Below, one piece after another: positions 1-8,378 of a stretch of DNA of 21,672 nt. How positions within the stretch are numbered: the first letter of the stretch is position 1; each line of letters opens with the position of its first letter. Below the pieces are notes generated by a model that searched no databases, was not told the origin of the DNA, and worked only from the letters and a program-made list of their open reading frames with translations. Location: the NCBI GenBank assembly GCA_900771425.1, contig CAAGNV010000026.1:1-21672 (forward strand). The letters run 5' to 3'. Both the position numbers and the translations under genes were made by a program. This DNA is from Bacteroidaceae bacterium (GTDB lineage Bacteria > Bacteroidota > Bacteroidia > Bacteroidales > Bacteroidaceae).

Positions 1-324
1 CCCTCTCTCGTTGAACTTCCTCTGGAGCTTTCTCAGTCTGTTAATGAGTGTACTGACATGTGTCTGATGTATGTTCGGAAATGTTGACGTGACAGTATCC
101 ACGATGAGCAGTCCGGAAGCCTTGGCTTTTTCGAATGCCTTTTCGATGGTGTCAGCAAACTGGTTTACATCGGACGGGATGTTCGAGATTCGTTCCATGA
201 TAAAGTCATCGTATCCTCGCCTCAGGATGTCCAATGGATTCATCTCAGAATCAACGACTACAACGTTCTCAGCTGGTAATTTTTCCTTGCTTGATGTAAG
301 TTCGCTATCACTATCGCCCTGCCA
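1..324 (-). CDS. Partial ORF, possible RecA/KaiC-like ATPase fragment (runs off left edge)
   Basis: A minus-strand frame is open from just after a TAA at 325-327 to the window edge, about 108 codons. It follows the integrase stop by about 16 bases on the same strand. The only ATG is at 241-243, yet the protein-like reading begins further upstream, so the true start is unclear. The run VVVVDSE at about residues 22-28 is followed by an acidic/basic helical stretch. A hydrophobic strand ending in Asp (LLIVDT) is followed by a helix, RLRKLQRKFNERG. This resembles the Walker B half of RecA/KaiC or RepA-type ATPases carried by mobile elements. No Walker A is present, so the piece may be 5'-truncated. 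The family call is tentative; that it is coding is more likely than not. Confidence 0.4.
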
Positions 325-342
325 TTACATGCAGCTGGTAAA

Positions 343-1617
343 TTAATAATTACCGAACACAAACTCTATCACTCTCTCATTTGCATTGTTCTCCAGACTA
401 AAATCACGTTCTATATATATATCCGTAACTTTCATGCTCGGGTCAACATGATTCAATGCTGAGTGAACAGTATATTTGTCAACACGACACTTGTTTGCGG
501 CAATAGTAGCCCATGAATGTCTGGCTGCATAGAACTCAAGATCCATGATATGTAGTTCATCACCGATAACCTTCAACCCTTTGTTAAGAGCCCTATTAAA
601 GTTCTTATATGTATTGTATCTCTGATAGAAATTGAACACTCGTAAGCCAGAAGGGTCTCTGTACTTTTGAAATAATCCAGATACAATTGGTGGCACATCT
701 ACAACCATTCGTGCCTCATCACTTCTTCTATCCTTCGTTTTAGTTCTGTTATAGATTATCGATTCACCATCATATTCTGAACAACTATGCAAATCTGCCG
801 AATTCATACCAATCAGGCAGAATGATAGAATGAAACAGTCCTTGGCCAAATTATATACACAATCCATTTCATTTCCTTTCTCATTCTTCCTATATGGCAA
901 CTGAAAAATCTGCTTAATCACAGTGGGAGAAATAGCACGTTTCCTAGTAACTCCTTGCTTGGGGATTTCTATGCGTTCAAATGGGTTATGAGGAATGACA
1001 ATTGTACCAAAGTCATAATCATTATAGTTCTTCCATGCCTCATAGAACAGGTGACGTATGCTTCCCATATATAAAGACACCATCCGATTTGATGTAACAC
1101 GTTTACCTTGGTTCAGCAATTCCTGGCATCGAAGTGCATGCTTTTCATTCAGGAAATCCATAAAACCATTAAGGTATGCAGTTCTCAATTCTCTTACATC
1201 CAATACTTCACTTTTGTTGTACTCGATCAAGGCATTTAAAGCCGATTGATAGTTCTTTGCTCCTTTAGCCGAACTATTATTTATCCAATTTTTCGAGAAT
1301 TCTATAAAATCCACACTTTGCAAAGTCTGGTTAGCACTCTCATTCAACAACCGAAAGATTTCATCAAGACTATAGTGATAGAGTTCTATCTGCAGTTTCG
1401 AACATTTCTCATAATATTCGGAAACTAGTACAGTTGCGCTCTTCCCTACCCTCGAATTAGATTTAAGTTCTTGGTTTTTAGTTAAATCACTATCTTTTGC
1501 GAATAAATTTGTGGATAACCTCTTCACCTGCTTTCCTAGAGTAAATCTCAGCTTAACATTATAAGTGAGATCAACACGTTGCTTACATTTGATGATTTCT
1601 GCTTTAATTGTCAACAT
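343..1617 (-). CDS. Tyrosine recombinase (phage-integrase family), probable element integrase
   Basis: Site-specific DNA integrase or excisionase of about 424 residues, typical of Bacteroidetes integrases with a beta-rich N-terminal arm-binding domain, a SAM-like core-binding domain (about residues 100-200) and a C-terminal catalytic domain. I chose the ATG at 1615-1617 because an AGAGGT sits just upstream of it; a longer reading would start from a TTG at 1641. In the catalytic domain, numbered from that TTG, the Tyr is Y409 (TDIYIERD), the second Arg R374 (YAARHSWAT), the following His H398 and the hairpin Lys K301 or K303. The first Arg is replaced by Asn 280 (IGMNSADL) and the HxxR His by Tyr 371. 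The gene is clearly more AT-rich than the genes from 2024 onward and lies beside the 3' end of tRNA-His, which suggests integration there. No excisionase or relaxase is visible in the window. Confidence 0.9.
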   Translation of the reverse strand: MLTIKAEIIKCKQRVDLTYNVKLRFTLGKQVKRLSTNLFAKDSDLTKNQELKSNSRVGKSATVLVSEYYEKCSKLQIELYHYSLDEIFRLLNESANQTLQSVDFIEFSKNWINNSSAKGAKNYQSALNALIEYNKSEVLDVRELRTAYLNGFMDFLNEKHALRCQELLNQGKRVTSNRMVSLYMGSIRHLFYEAWKNYNDYDFGTIVIPHNPFERIEIPKQGVTRKRAISPTVIKQIFQLPYRKNEKGNEMDCVYNLAKDCFILSFCLIGMNSADLHSCSEYDGESIIYNRTKTKDRRSDEARMVVDVPPIVSGLFQKYRDPSGLRVFNFYQRYNTYKNFNRALNKGLKVIGDELHIMDLEFYAARHSWATIAANKCRVDKYTVHSALNHVDPSMKVTDIYIERDFSLENNANERVIEFVFGNY

Positions 1618-1707
1618 TTTACCTCTGATTTTTGGGATCAACTACGGAACAACCAATGAGGAAAAAATGCGGTTTTTTGGTCATTTTTGAGGTAAAACGC
1701 GCTCACC

Positions 1708-1754
1708 GAAAAAAACGAAAAACTCCTTATAAGTATTTGACTTACAAGGAGTTT
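1708..1754 (-). terminator. Intrinsic terminator downstream of tRNA-His
   Basis: The arms at 1720-1733 and 1741-1754 pair over 14 positions around a 7-base loop. On the minus strand the single non-Watson-Crick position is a G-U pair, and the hairpin is followed by a T-rich tract (complement of 1708-1719). The orientation fits termination of the tRNA-His transcript just before the integrase promoter region. Confidence 0.7.
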
Positions 1755-1768
1755 CGAATTACTTTCTT

Positions 1769-1846
1769 TGGGGTGGAGGGTGGGACTCGAACCCACGACA
1801 TTCAGAACCACAATCTGACGCTCTAACCAACTGAACTACATCCACC
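1769..1846 (-). tRNA. tRNA-His (anticodon GTG)
   Basis: On the minus strand the sequence folds as a full cloverleaf: an anticodon stem TCAGA/TCTGA closes the loop TTGTGGT (anticodon GTG), and the T-arm is GTGGG-TTCGAGT-CCCAC. The extra 5' G (G-1, position 1846) opposite C73 is the histidine identity element. CCA is encoded at 1769-1771. The acceptor stem has one mismatch, U6 opposite C67 (position 1778), in the 3' half next to the integrase. The 3' end of this gene is the likely attachment site of the neighbouring element. Confidence 0.95.
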
Positions 1847-1874
1847 ATCTTGCTTTCTTTCTCAAAAGCGAGTG

Positions 1875-1904
1875 CAAAGGTAAGAAATAATTGATAATTG
1901 ACAA
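1875..1904 (-). promoter_or_regulatory. Bacteroidetes-type promoter for tRNA-His
   Basis: On the minus strand a TACCTTTG at 1875-1882 matches the -7 consensus TAnnTTTG, and a TTG at 1902-1904 lies 19 bases upstream at the -33 position. The tRNA 5' end follows about 29 bases downstream. Confidence 0.7.
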
Positions 1905-1956
1905 TCGAAAAATGCAAATTATTTTGTTAAAAGTGCATTTTTTATGAAAAAAGGCG

Positions 1957-1964
1957 TAACTTTG
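1957..1964 (+). promoter_or_regulatory. Probable -7 element of the pepT promoter
   Basis: TAACTTTG matches TAnnTTTG, 59 bases before the pepT ATG. No convincing TTTG is found at the expected -33 distance, so only the -7 element is supported. Confidence 0.5.
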
Positions 1965-2023
1965 CCACGTAATCGAATAGTAAATGAACCAAAATTACCA
2001 TTAATAAATAAAGACACAAGACT

Positions 2024-3247
2024 ATGAACCTAACAGAACGTTTCCTGAAATACGTAAGTTTCGACACTCAGTCGAACGAAGAGGCAACCGAATGCCCAAG
2101 TACAGATAAGCAGATGGTGTTTGCCCACTATCTGCGCGATGAGCTCCAGAGCGAAGGCCTTGAAGACATATTCCTTGACGAGCACGGATATCTCTATTCC
2201 ACCCTGCCTGCAAGCGAAGGGTACGAACAGAAGCCTGTCATCGGATTTATATCACACATGGACACCAGCCCCGACTGCTCCGGCAAGGATATCAAGCCAC
2301 GCATCGTCAGGAACTACGACGGAGGCGACATCATGCTGAGCGAAGGCATCGTCAGCTCTCCGAAGAAATTCCCCGAACTGCTCAACCACATAGGCGAGGA
2401 CATCATCGTGACCGACGGACACACTCTGCTCGGTGCTGACGACAAGGCCGGCATCGCCGAGATTGTACAGGCGATGGTCTATCTGAAAGAGCACCCAGAA
2501 ATCAAGCACGGCAAGATCCGCATCGCCTTCAACCCTGACGAGGAAATCGGAATGGGCGCACACTTGTTCGACGTTGAGCGCTTCGGCTGCGAATGGGCTT
2601 ATACGATGGACGGCGGAGAAGTCGGCGAACTGGAATTCGAGAACTTCAACGCAGCAAGCGCAAAAATCAAGATCAATGGCTGTTCGGTTCACCCTGGCTA
2701 TGCCAAGGACAAGATGATAAATGCCGGCCGCGTGGCAACCGAGTTTGTACAGATGATGCCGCAGGACGAAACCCCTGAGCACACCGAAGGCTACGAAGGT
2801 TTCTTCCACCTGACAGGCATTCAGGGCGGTTGCGAAAGCGCAACACTGTCGTTCATCATCCGTGACCACGACCGTCAGAAGTTCGAAGCAAGAAAGCAGC
2901 AGATGACTGATTTCGTAGCAGCCATCAACGCCAAGTATGGTGACAAAGTGGCCGAACTCGACATGAACGACCAATATTATAATATGAGAGAAAAGGTGGA
3001 GCCAATGATGCATATCATCAATTTGGTTAAGGAAGCAATGGAAATGGCAGGCGTAACTCCACAAGTGAAGGCAATCCGAGGGGGAACCGACGGTGCGCAA
3101 CTGTCGTTCAAGGGATTGCCATGTCCAAACATATTCGCCGGTGGCATCAATTTCCACGGACCATACGAGTTCTGCCCTATCCAGTCGATGGAAAAGGCGA
3201 TGATGACAGTCGTCAACCTGGCGTCGCTCACAGCAAAAGGCGAATAA
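2024..3247 (+). CDS. pepT: Peptidase T (tripeptide aminopeptidase, M20B)
   Basis: Cytoplasmic zinc aminopeptidase that removes the N-terminal residue of tripeptides during peptide use and protein turnover. The 407 residues match the usual length of PepT. The M20 dizinc ligands are all present: H78 and D80 in SHMDTSP, D140 in GADDKAG, the general base and ligand pair E173/E174 in PDEEIG, D196 in MDGGEVGE, and H378 in NFHGPYEF. The dimerisation (lid) domain lies at about 207-320, with NGCSVHPG at its start. No signal peptide is seen. The ATG at 2024 aligns with the family start (MNLTERFLKYVSFDTQS). The gene appears monocistronic: it has its own -7 element, a gap and another promoter follow, and the downstream gene is unrelated in function. 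Confidence 0.95.
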   Translation: MNLTERFLKYVSFDTQSNEEATECPSTDKQMVFAHYLRDELQSEGLEDIFLDEHGYLYSTLPASEGYEQKPVIGFISHMDTSPDCSGKDIKPRIVRNYDGGDIMLSEGIVSSPKKFPELLNHIGEDIIVTDGHTLLGADDKAGIAEIVQAMVYLKEHPEIKHGKIRIAFNPDEEIGMGAHLFDVERFGCEWAYTMDGGEVGELEFENFNAASAKIKINGCSVHPGYAKDKMINAGRVATEFVQMMPQDETPEHTEGYEGFFHLTGIQGGCESATLSFIIRDHDRQKFEARKQQMTDFVAAINAKYGDKVAELDMNDQYYNMREKVEPMMHIINLVKEAMEMAGVTPQVKAIRGGTDGAQLSFKGLPCPNIFAGGINFHGPYEFCPIQSMEKAMMTVVNLASLTAKGE

Positions 3248-3359
3248 TGGCATGACCGCAACCGATGACAGGAAGGTCATTCAGACGGCTCATTAAATGT
3301 TAATAAAGTTTACACTTAGTTAAACAATACGAAATATCAACTTAAAAAGTGTGAAATGC

Positions 3360-3390
3360 TTGGTCGTAATTAAACTTAGCAGTAATTTTG
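3360..3390 (+). promoter_or_regulatory. Bacteroidetes-type promoter for the Do/HtrA protease gene
   Basis: A TTG at 3360-3362 and TAATTTTG at 3383-3390 are separated by 20 bases, matching the -33/-7 arrangement. This leaves a 5' leader of about 60 bases before the ATG at 3457. An imperfect inverted pair, ACACTT and AAGTGT, lies just upstream (about 3312-3354). Confidence 0.7.
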
Positions 3391-3456
3391 GCATCGATTT
3401 TGATGTAAGCAAGTTACAAAGCGACAAATATTAACACTTAAAAGATTGATAAGAAC

Positions 3457-5019
3457 ATGAGACAGACAACCAAACGATTTTACGGAACATTGCTCGCTGT
3501 AGCAATCGTTTCTGGCGTGACGGGGGCAGCAGCCCTCAATTGGGCAAACGGCAAATGGTCGGGCTCTGCTAACGGGAACTCATCCGACGAAGTAGCCGTT
3601 GAAGACGATGGATGGCTGACAACAGCCAAGGCACATCCTGCAGCAAACACCGGCAGTTACAGCGACGGTGGTGGCAGGGTTGACCTGACCGAAGCAGCCG
3701 AAAAGGCATCGAACGCCGTTGTATATATAAAGGTGACAATCGCCGGACGCACCGAGACACGCGAATACTATGACCCATTCGAAGATTTCTTCGGCGACTT
3801 CTTCGGACGTGGCAACGGCGGCCGCCAGCGCCAGCAGGTACAGACACCAAAGAGCCAGGCCAGCGGCAGCGGAGTCATCATCTCGAGCGACGGATATATC
3901 GTCACCAACAACCATGTCGTCGAGAAAGCCGACGAGATAAACATCACGCTCAATGACAACCGTGAATTCTCGGCACGTGTCATCGGACTTGACCCAACTA
4001 CCGATCTTGCACTCCTCAAGATCGATGCCACCGACCTCCCTACCCTCGTCATCGGCGACAGCGAAGCACTCAAAGTCGGCGAATGGGTACTGGCAGTGGG
4101 CAATCCGTTCAACCTCACATCGACAGTCACAGCCGGCATCGTCAGTGCCAAGGCACGTCAGTTAGGTGCTTCACAGAACGGCATCGAATCATTCATACAG
4201 ACCGACGCAGCCATCAACGCAGGCAACTCAGGCGGTGCACTGGTCAACGCACGCGGCGAACTGGTCGGCATCAACGCAATGCTCTATTCACAGACAGGAA
4301 ACTTCACCGGCTATGGTTTCGCCATCCCTACCACTATCATGAAGAAGGTAGTGACTGACCTCAAGGAATACGGAACCGTTCAGCGCGCACTCATCGGCAT
4401 CAGCGGCCTCGACCTCAACAAATACATCGATTCTGAAAAGCAGAAGGACGAGAAGTTCAGCAAGGACTTCGGCACAAACGAAGGCATCTATGTGGCAGAA
4501 GTAGCCGAAGGCGGTGCTGCCAAGGAGGCAGGAATCGAGGACGGCGACGTCATCGTATCGGTTGACGGCAAGAAAGTCAGCAAGATGTCTGAACTGCAAG
4601 AGGCAATCACCCAGTACCGTCCAGGCGAGAAGGTAGTCATCGGTGTCATCCGTGACAAGAAGAGCAAGTCATTCGGCGTCACTCTCCGTAACAACCAAGG
4701 CAGCACTACCGTACAGAAGGCAGCAAAACTCGACTTACTTGGTGCCGAATTCAAGCCTCTCACTGATGACCAGAAGAAGACCCTCAACATGACGAAAGGC
4801 GTTCAGGTAGTAAGTATCTCTGACGGTCTGCTCCAGAAGGCAGGTGTACAGAAGGATTTCATCATCATGAAGGTCAACAACCAGGACATCAAGGACGTGA
4901 GCGACCTCGAGTCAGCACTCAAGGCTGCATCACAATCCGAAATGAACTCACTCTTCATCTGGGGCAAATACCCATCAGGCAAGACTGGCACATTCGCCAT
5001 CGACCTGAGCGAAGAATAG
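3457..5019 (+). CDS. degP: Do/HtrA family periplasmic serine protease-chaperone
   Basis: Envelope quality-control protease that degrades or holds misfolded exported proteins. Its 520 residues begin with a basic start and a hydrophobic segment (about 8-27), a signal peptide or membrane anchor. The trypsin-like domain spans about 75-305 with catalytic H153 (TNNHVV), D183 (TTDLALLKID) and S258 (NAGNSGGAL). Two PDZ domains follow at about 310-415 and 425-515. A flexible loop (about 105-135, rich in Phe, Gly, Arg and Gln) corresponds to the LA loop. Two PDZ domains favour a DegP/DegQ-type enzyme over DegS. The gene stands alone between its own promoter and a strong terminator, followed by another secreted protease gene. 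Whether to call it degP or degQ cannot be settled from the sequence. Confidence 0.95.
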   Translation: MRQTTKRFYGTLLAVAIVSGVTGAAALNWANGKWSGSANGNSSDEVAVEDDGWLTTAKAHPAANTGSYSDGGGRVDLTEAAEKASNAVVYIKVTIAGRTETREYYDPFEDFFGDFFGRGNGGRQRQQVQTPKSQASGSGVIISSDGYIVTNNHVVEKADEINITLNDNREFSARVIGLDPTTDLALLKIDATDLPTLVIGDSEALKVGEWVLAVGNPFNLTSTVTAGIVSAKARQLGASQNGIESFIQTDAAINAGNSGGALVNARGELVGINAMLYSQTGNFTGYGFAIPTTIMKKVVTDLKEYGTVQRALIGISGLDLNKYIDSEKQKDEKFSKDFGTNEGIYVAEVAEGGAAKEAGIEDGDVIVSVDGKKVSKMSELQEAITQYRPGEKVVIGVIRDKKSKSFGVTLRNNQGSTTVQKAAKLDLLGAEFKPLTDDQKKTLNMTKGVQVVSISDGLLQKAGVQKDFIIMKVNNQDIKDVSDLESALKAASQSEMNSLFIWGKYPSGKTGTFAIDLSEE

Positions 5020-5059
5020 CATAATCCTTGCAGTAACACCTTATATATAAATATATGTT

Positions 5060-5095
5060 GCAGTCCTTGTTCGATATGAGCAAGGACTGCTTTTT
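5060..5095 (+). terminator. Intrinsic terminator after the Do protease gene
   Basis: A perfect 10-bp stem (5060-5069 with 5081-5090, GCAGTCCTTG / CAAGGACTGC) closes an 11-base loop and is followed directly by five T residues. Confidence 0.9.
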
Positions 5096-5162
5096 GTAAT
5101 CAAACTACATGCTTCCTAAGGAGTTTTTTACTCTATCATGCAGTTATCTCATATATTCTTTG

Positions 5163-5170
5163 TACTTTTG
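5163..5170 (+). promoter_or_regulatory. Probable -7 element of the metalloprotease promoter
   Basis: TACTTTTG matches TAnnTTTG and lies 30 bases before the ATG at 5201, just after the preceding terminator. The -33 position has no clear TTG. Confidence 0.55.
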
Positions 5171-5200
5171 CAGTCGAAAATCAATTAAACGACATAAACG

Positions 5201-7570
5201 ATGAAAAAACTGACTATCTTACTGATTTGCTGCGCCACACTATGCAGCAGCACGGCATTTGCCCGAAAGAAGAAACAAGCAGTCAAACCAACAACCGAAC
5301 AGAAAAAGCCCGAGACGGAAAAACCATCCATCGTCCGTCCCGGAATGATTGACGTGAGCAAGGTCAAGAATGACTGGTACTGGGAGATACCTAAGAGCAT
5401 GCTTGGGCGTGACATGCTGGTCACAACCCGTTTCATCAGCACTCCTGCCGACAGCAAGAAGTTCGGAGGCGAGCAGGTGAATGAACAGACGGTATATTTC
5501 GAACTCAATGCCGACAGCACTCTGCTTATACGTTCACATGGTTTCTACAACGTGTCGGACTCAAGCGACATCATAAGCAAAGCCGTGACTATCAGCAACG
5601 AGAATGCTATCATTGGACATCTTGCGTTGGAGAAATCAAGTAAGAAAGACACATTGAAGGTCAAGGTTACACAGTTCTTCAACGAAGACAATGCTGCTAT
5701 CGGAATACCTACATCGGGCAAGACCAGTTTCAAACTCGGAGGACAATCATTCAGTTTCATCAACGACATGAAGTCGTTCCCTACCAACACCGAAGTGCGT
5801 GTCACAAAGACCTATTCGGGCAACAGCGAAAGTCCGCTGGTCAGCGTAAGGGAGACGGGCAAAGCCACCGTTCAGCTCAACATCAGTTTTGTCTTGTTGC
5901 CCGAGCATCCTATGATGCCTCGATTCTATGATCCACGCGTCGGCTACTTCACAATTAATCAAACCGAATATACCGATGAACAACAACGAGTAGAAGGCAA
6001 ACGCCTCATCACCCGCTGGCGACTGGAACCACGTTCTGAAGACATAGAAAAGATGAAGCGAGGCGAACTCGTAGAGCCAATCAAGCCTATCGTCTATTAC
6101 ATAGACCCTGCCACGCCTAAGCAATGGCGCAAATATCTGATTCAAGGAGTAAACGACTGGCAGATAGCATTCGAGAAGGCTGGTTTCAAAAATGCAATCA
6201 TGGCAAAGGAATGGCCAGAGGATGCAGATTCAACGATGAGTATGGAAGATGCCCGCTGCAGCATGATTCGCTACTTGGCTTCACCTATAGAAAACGCATA
6301 CGGACCTCACGTGAGCGACCCACGTACTGGCGAGATTTTGGAAAGTCACATCTGCTGGTACCACAATGTCATGAGTCTCGTACACGACTGGTACATGATT
6401 CAGGCAGGCAGCATCGACGAAGCAGCACGCAAGATGAACTTCGACGAAGAACTGATGGGACAACTCATCCGTTTCGTCAGCAGTCACGAAGTAGGACATA
6501 CGCTCGGACTTCGTCACAACTTCGGAAGCAGCAGCACCGTACCAGTTGACTCCCTGCGCGACAAGGCATGGGTCGAAGCACACGGCCACACACCAAGTAT
6601 CATGGATTATGCCCGTTTCAATTATGTTGCTCAGCCAGAGGACGGTATTCAGCGTACCGGCATCTTCCCTCGTATCAACGACTACGACCTTTGGGCCATC
6701 GAATGGGGTTACCGTCCGATGCTCGATGCCAAGGACGAGTACGAAGACCACGTAATGCTCGAGCCAATGACAGCTAAGGCGCAGAAGCAAAAGCGTCTGT
6801 GGTGGGGTGACGGCGAGACATCAAACGACGACCCACGCCGTCAGACAGAAGACCTCGGCGACGATGCAGTCAAGGCAAGTACTTACGGGCTAAAGAACCT
6901 GAAGCGCGAAATTAAGCAGTTGCCGACTTGGACGGCAGACGACCGCGACCTCTACGGCAACAATCTCGGTAACATGCACGCTCAAATACGTTCTCAGTAC
7001 ATGCGTTACATGAACCACGTTGCCCGTAACATCGGTGGCATGCTCCAGACCTATCGTACAGCACCACAAGGTGGTACCATCTACGAACCAACTCCGAAGG
7101 CACGACAGAAGGCTGCGCTCGACTTCCTCGACCGCGAGATGCTGAACGAACCAACTTGGATACGTGAGGTTTCTTATGCCAAGACTCTCGGAGCAGATCC
7201 TCAGAACCTGACACTCAGCATTGCCTCAAGTGCGGCAGTGATGCTCCTCAACCGTGCCTCCAGCTGCAATGACCTATACCCTATCGACTCTTACATGACC
7301 GACATCACACGACTCATCATGAAGGAAGCCGACAGTCGTCAAGCCGTAAATAAATACCGCGCACGACTCCAGAGTTCATACGTTGATGCCCTCATCACCA
7401 TGTATCAGAAAGGTTCTGCAGGAAGTCAAACCCGTGTCTTTGCCCTCCGTACTCTTCAGCAACTCAAGTCCAAGACTCAGACAGCCGCAGCATCAGGCGC
7501 CGACAGTGCCACACGAGCTCATTTCGCAGAACTCAACGACCGCATACAGCGTGCGTTGGCAATAAAGTAA
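5201..7570 (+). CDS. Secreted zinc-dependent metalloprotease (DUF5118/DUF5117/DUF4953 type)
   Basis: A 789-residue exported metzincin-like protein of a family common in Bacteroidetes. A signal peptide spans about 1-21, with probable cleavage after AFA; no lipobox is seen. A Lys-rich linker follows, then N-terminal domains of the DUF5118/DUF5117 type (about 45-290). The catalytic domain has HEVGHTLGLRHN at 429-440, giving three His ligands (H429, H433, H439) and catalytic E430. The downstream Met-turn candidate SIMDY at 466-470 is what metzincins show. The C-terminal part (about 480-789) is helical and without recognised motifs. The natural substrate is unknown. It lies between the Do protease and the amino-acid exporter genes and starts from its own -7 element. 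The fold is clear; the biological role is not. Confidence 0.88.
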   Translation: MKKLTILLICCATLCSSTAFARKKKQAVKPTTEQKKPETEKPSIVRPGMIDVSKVKNDWYWEIPKSMLGRDMLVTTRFISTPADSKKFGGEQVNEQTVYFELNADSTLLIRSHGFYNVSDSSDIISKAVTISNENAIIGHLALEKSSKKDTLKVKVTQFFNEDNAAIGIPTSGKTSFKLGGQSFSFINDMKSFPTNTEVRVTKTYSGNSESPLVSVRETGKATVQLNISFVLLPEHPMMPRFYDPRVGYFTINQTEYTDEQQRVEGKRLITRWRLEPRSEDIEKMKRGELVEPIKPIVYYIDPATPKQWRKYLIQGVNDWQIAFEKAGFKNAIMAKEWPEDADSTMSMEDARCSMIRYLASPIENAYGPHVSDPRTGEILESHICWYHNVMSLVHDWYMIQAGSIDEAARKMNFDEELMGQLIRFVSSHEVGHTLGLRHNFGSSSTVPVDSLRDKAWVEAHGHTPSIMDYARFNYVAQPEDGIQRTGIFPRINDYDLWAIEWGYRPMLDAKDEYEDHVMLEPMTAKAQKQKRLWWGDGETSNDDPRRQTEDLGDDAVKASTYGLKNLKREIKQLPTWTADDRDLYGNNLGNMHAQIRSQYMRYMNHVARNIGGMLQTYRTAPQGGTIYEPTPKARQKAALDFLDREMLNEPTWIREVSYAKTLGADPQNLTLSIASSAAVMLLNRASSCNDLYPIDSYMTDITRLIMKEADSRQAVNKYRARLQSSYVDALITMYQKGSAGSQTRVFALRTLQQLKSKTQTAAASGADSATRAHFAELNDRIQRALAIK

Positions 7571-7598
7571 TTGAGAATTGATAATAAATAACTGAGAG

Positions 7599-8378
7599 TT
7601 GGCAAATCATTCAGAACATACTTCCTCCCTTTCTTGCGGAGAGGCAAGTGATAGGCTCTACAAGGGGGGACCTTTCATTCACGGCCTACGCGATGGCATC
7701 CCTATTGCCCTCGGTTACTTTGCCGTAGCCTTTTCGCTAGGAATCATAGCCAAGCGCAGCGGTTTCACGGCTATCGAGGGCTTCATCAGCAGTATATTCA
7801 TGCATGCGTCGGCAGGTGAATATGGTCTCTATACCGTTGCAGCCGCAGGTGCCGTTTATATCGAAGCCATTGCCATAAGTGCCATAACCAACCTGCGTTA
7901 CATACTCATGAGCGCGGCCCTCACGCAGAAGTTCTCACCCCAGACATCGTTGTTCAAGCGAATACTCATAGCCTTCTGCGTGACTGATGAGATATTCGGA
8001 ATAAGTATTGCATATCCAGGATATTTGGCTCCGGCATACACGTTCGGCGCAGCTACAATATCAATACTTTGCTGGGCAGCAGGAACAGCTTCTGGCATCA
8101 TTGCCGGCGGAGCCTTGCCTGCCAATATCGTATCCGCCCTTAGTGTTGCTCTCTACGGCATGTTTATTGCCATAATTGTCCCTCCTGCCAAGAAGAACAA
8201 AGTGATACTTTTATCTATTCTTGTCAGCTTCATACTCAGCGGTCTATGTGCCGTGCTGCCTTACGTATCCACATGGAGTAATGGCACACGTACAATCCTT
8301 CTCACCATAATCATATCAACCATCGTAGCATTGCTGCGACCAATCAAAGACGGCGAGGAGGACGGAAGCAATGAGTAA
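7599..8378 (+). CDS. azlC: AzlC family branched-chain amino acid exporter, large subunit
   Basis: Inner-membrane large subunit of an AzlCD-type exporter of branched-chain or related amino acids. The 259 residues contain several hydrophobic segments (about 35-55, 60-100, 130-180, 195-250) and the family opening (FIHGLRDGIPIALGYFAVAFSLG) with GE in the first third (ASAGEYGL). The only usable start is a TTG at 7599: an in-frame TGA lies at 7593-7595, and no ATG or GTG occurs before the conserved region. The spacer after the metalloprotease stop is only 28 bases and is AT-rich filler, so the pair may be transcribed from the metalloprotease promoter. The gene overlaps azlD by 8 bases, indicating translational coupling. 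Confidence 0.88.
   Translation: MANHSEHTSSLSCGEASDRLYKGGPFIHGLRDGIPIALGYFAVAFSLGIIAKRSGFTAIEGFISSIFMHASAGEYGLYTVAAAGAVYIEAIAISAITNLRYILMSAALTQKFSPQTSLFKRILIAFCVTDEIFGISIAYPGYLAPAYTFGAATISILCWAAGTASGIIAGGALPANIVSALSVALYGMFIAIIVPPAKKNKVILLSILVSFILSGLCAVLPYVSTWSNGTRTILLTIIISTIVALLRPIKDGEEDGSNE

Noticed and set aside
71..346. Plus-strand frame of 91 codons at the left edge
   Set aside because: It is antisense to the better-supported minus-strand frame and crosses the integrase stop; its composition is Ser-rich and shadow-like.
1618..1641. Upstream TTG start for the integrase
   Set aside because: The ATG at 1615-1617 has an AGAGGT just upstream and matches the usual integrase N-terminus.
2252..3280. 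Long minus-strand frame of 342 codons
   Set aside because: It is antisense to pepT, whose frame has all family motifs; the Val/His/Leu-rich translation is a typical shadow.
3252..3280. Terminator after pepT (ATGACC/GGTCAT)
   Set aside because: The stem is only 6 bp with a 17-base loop and no T tract follows.
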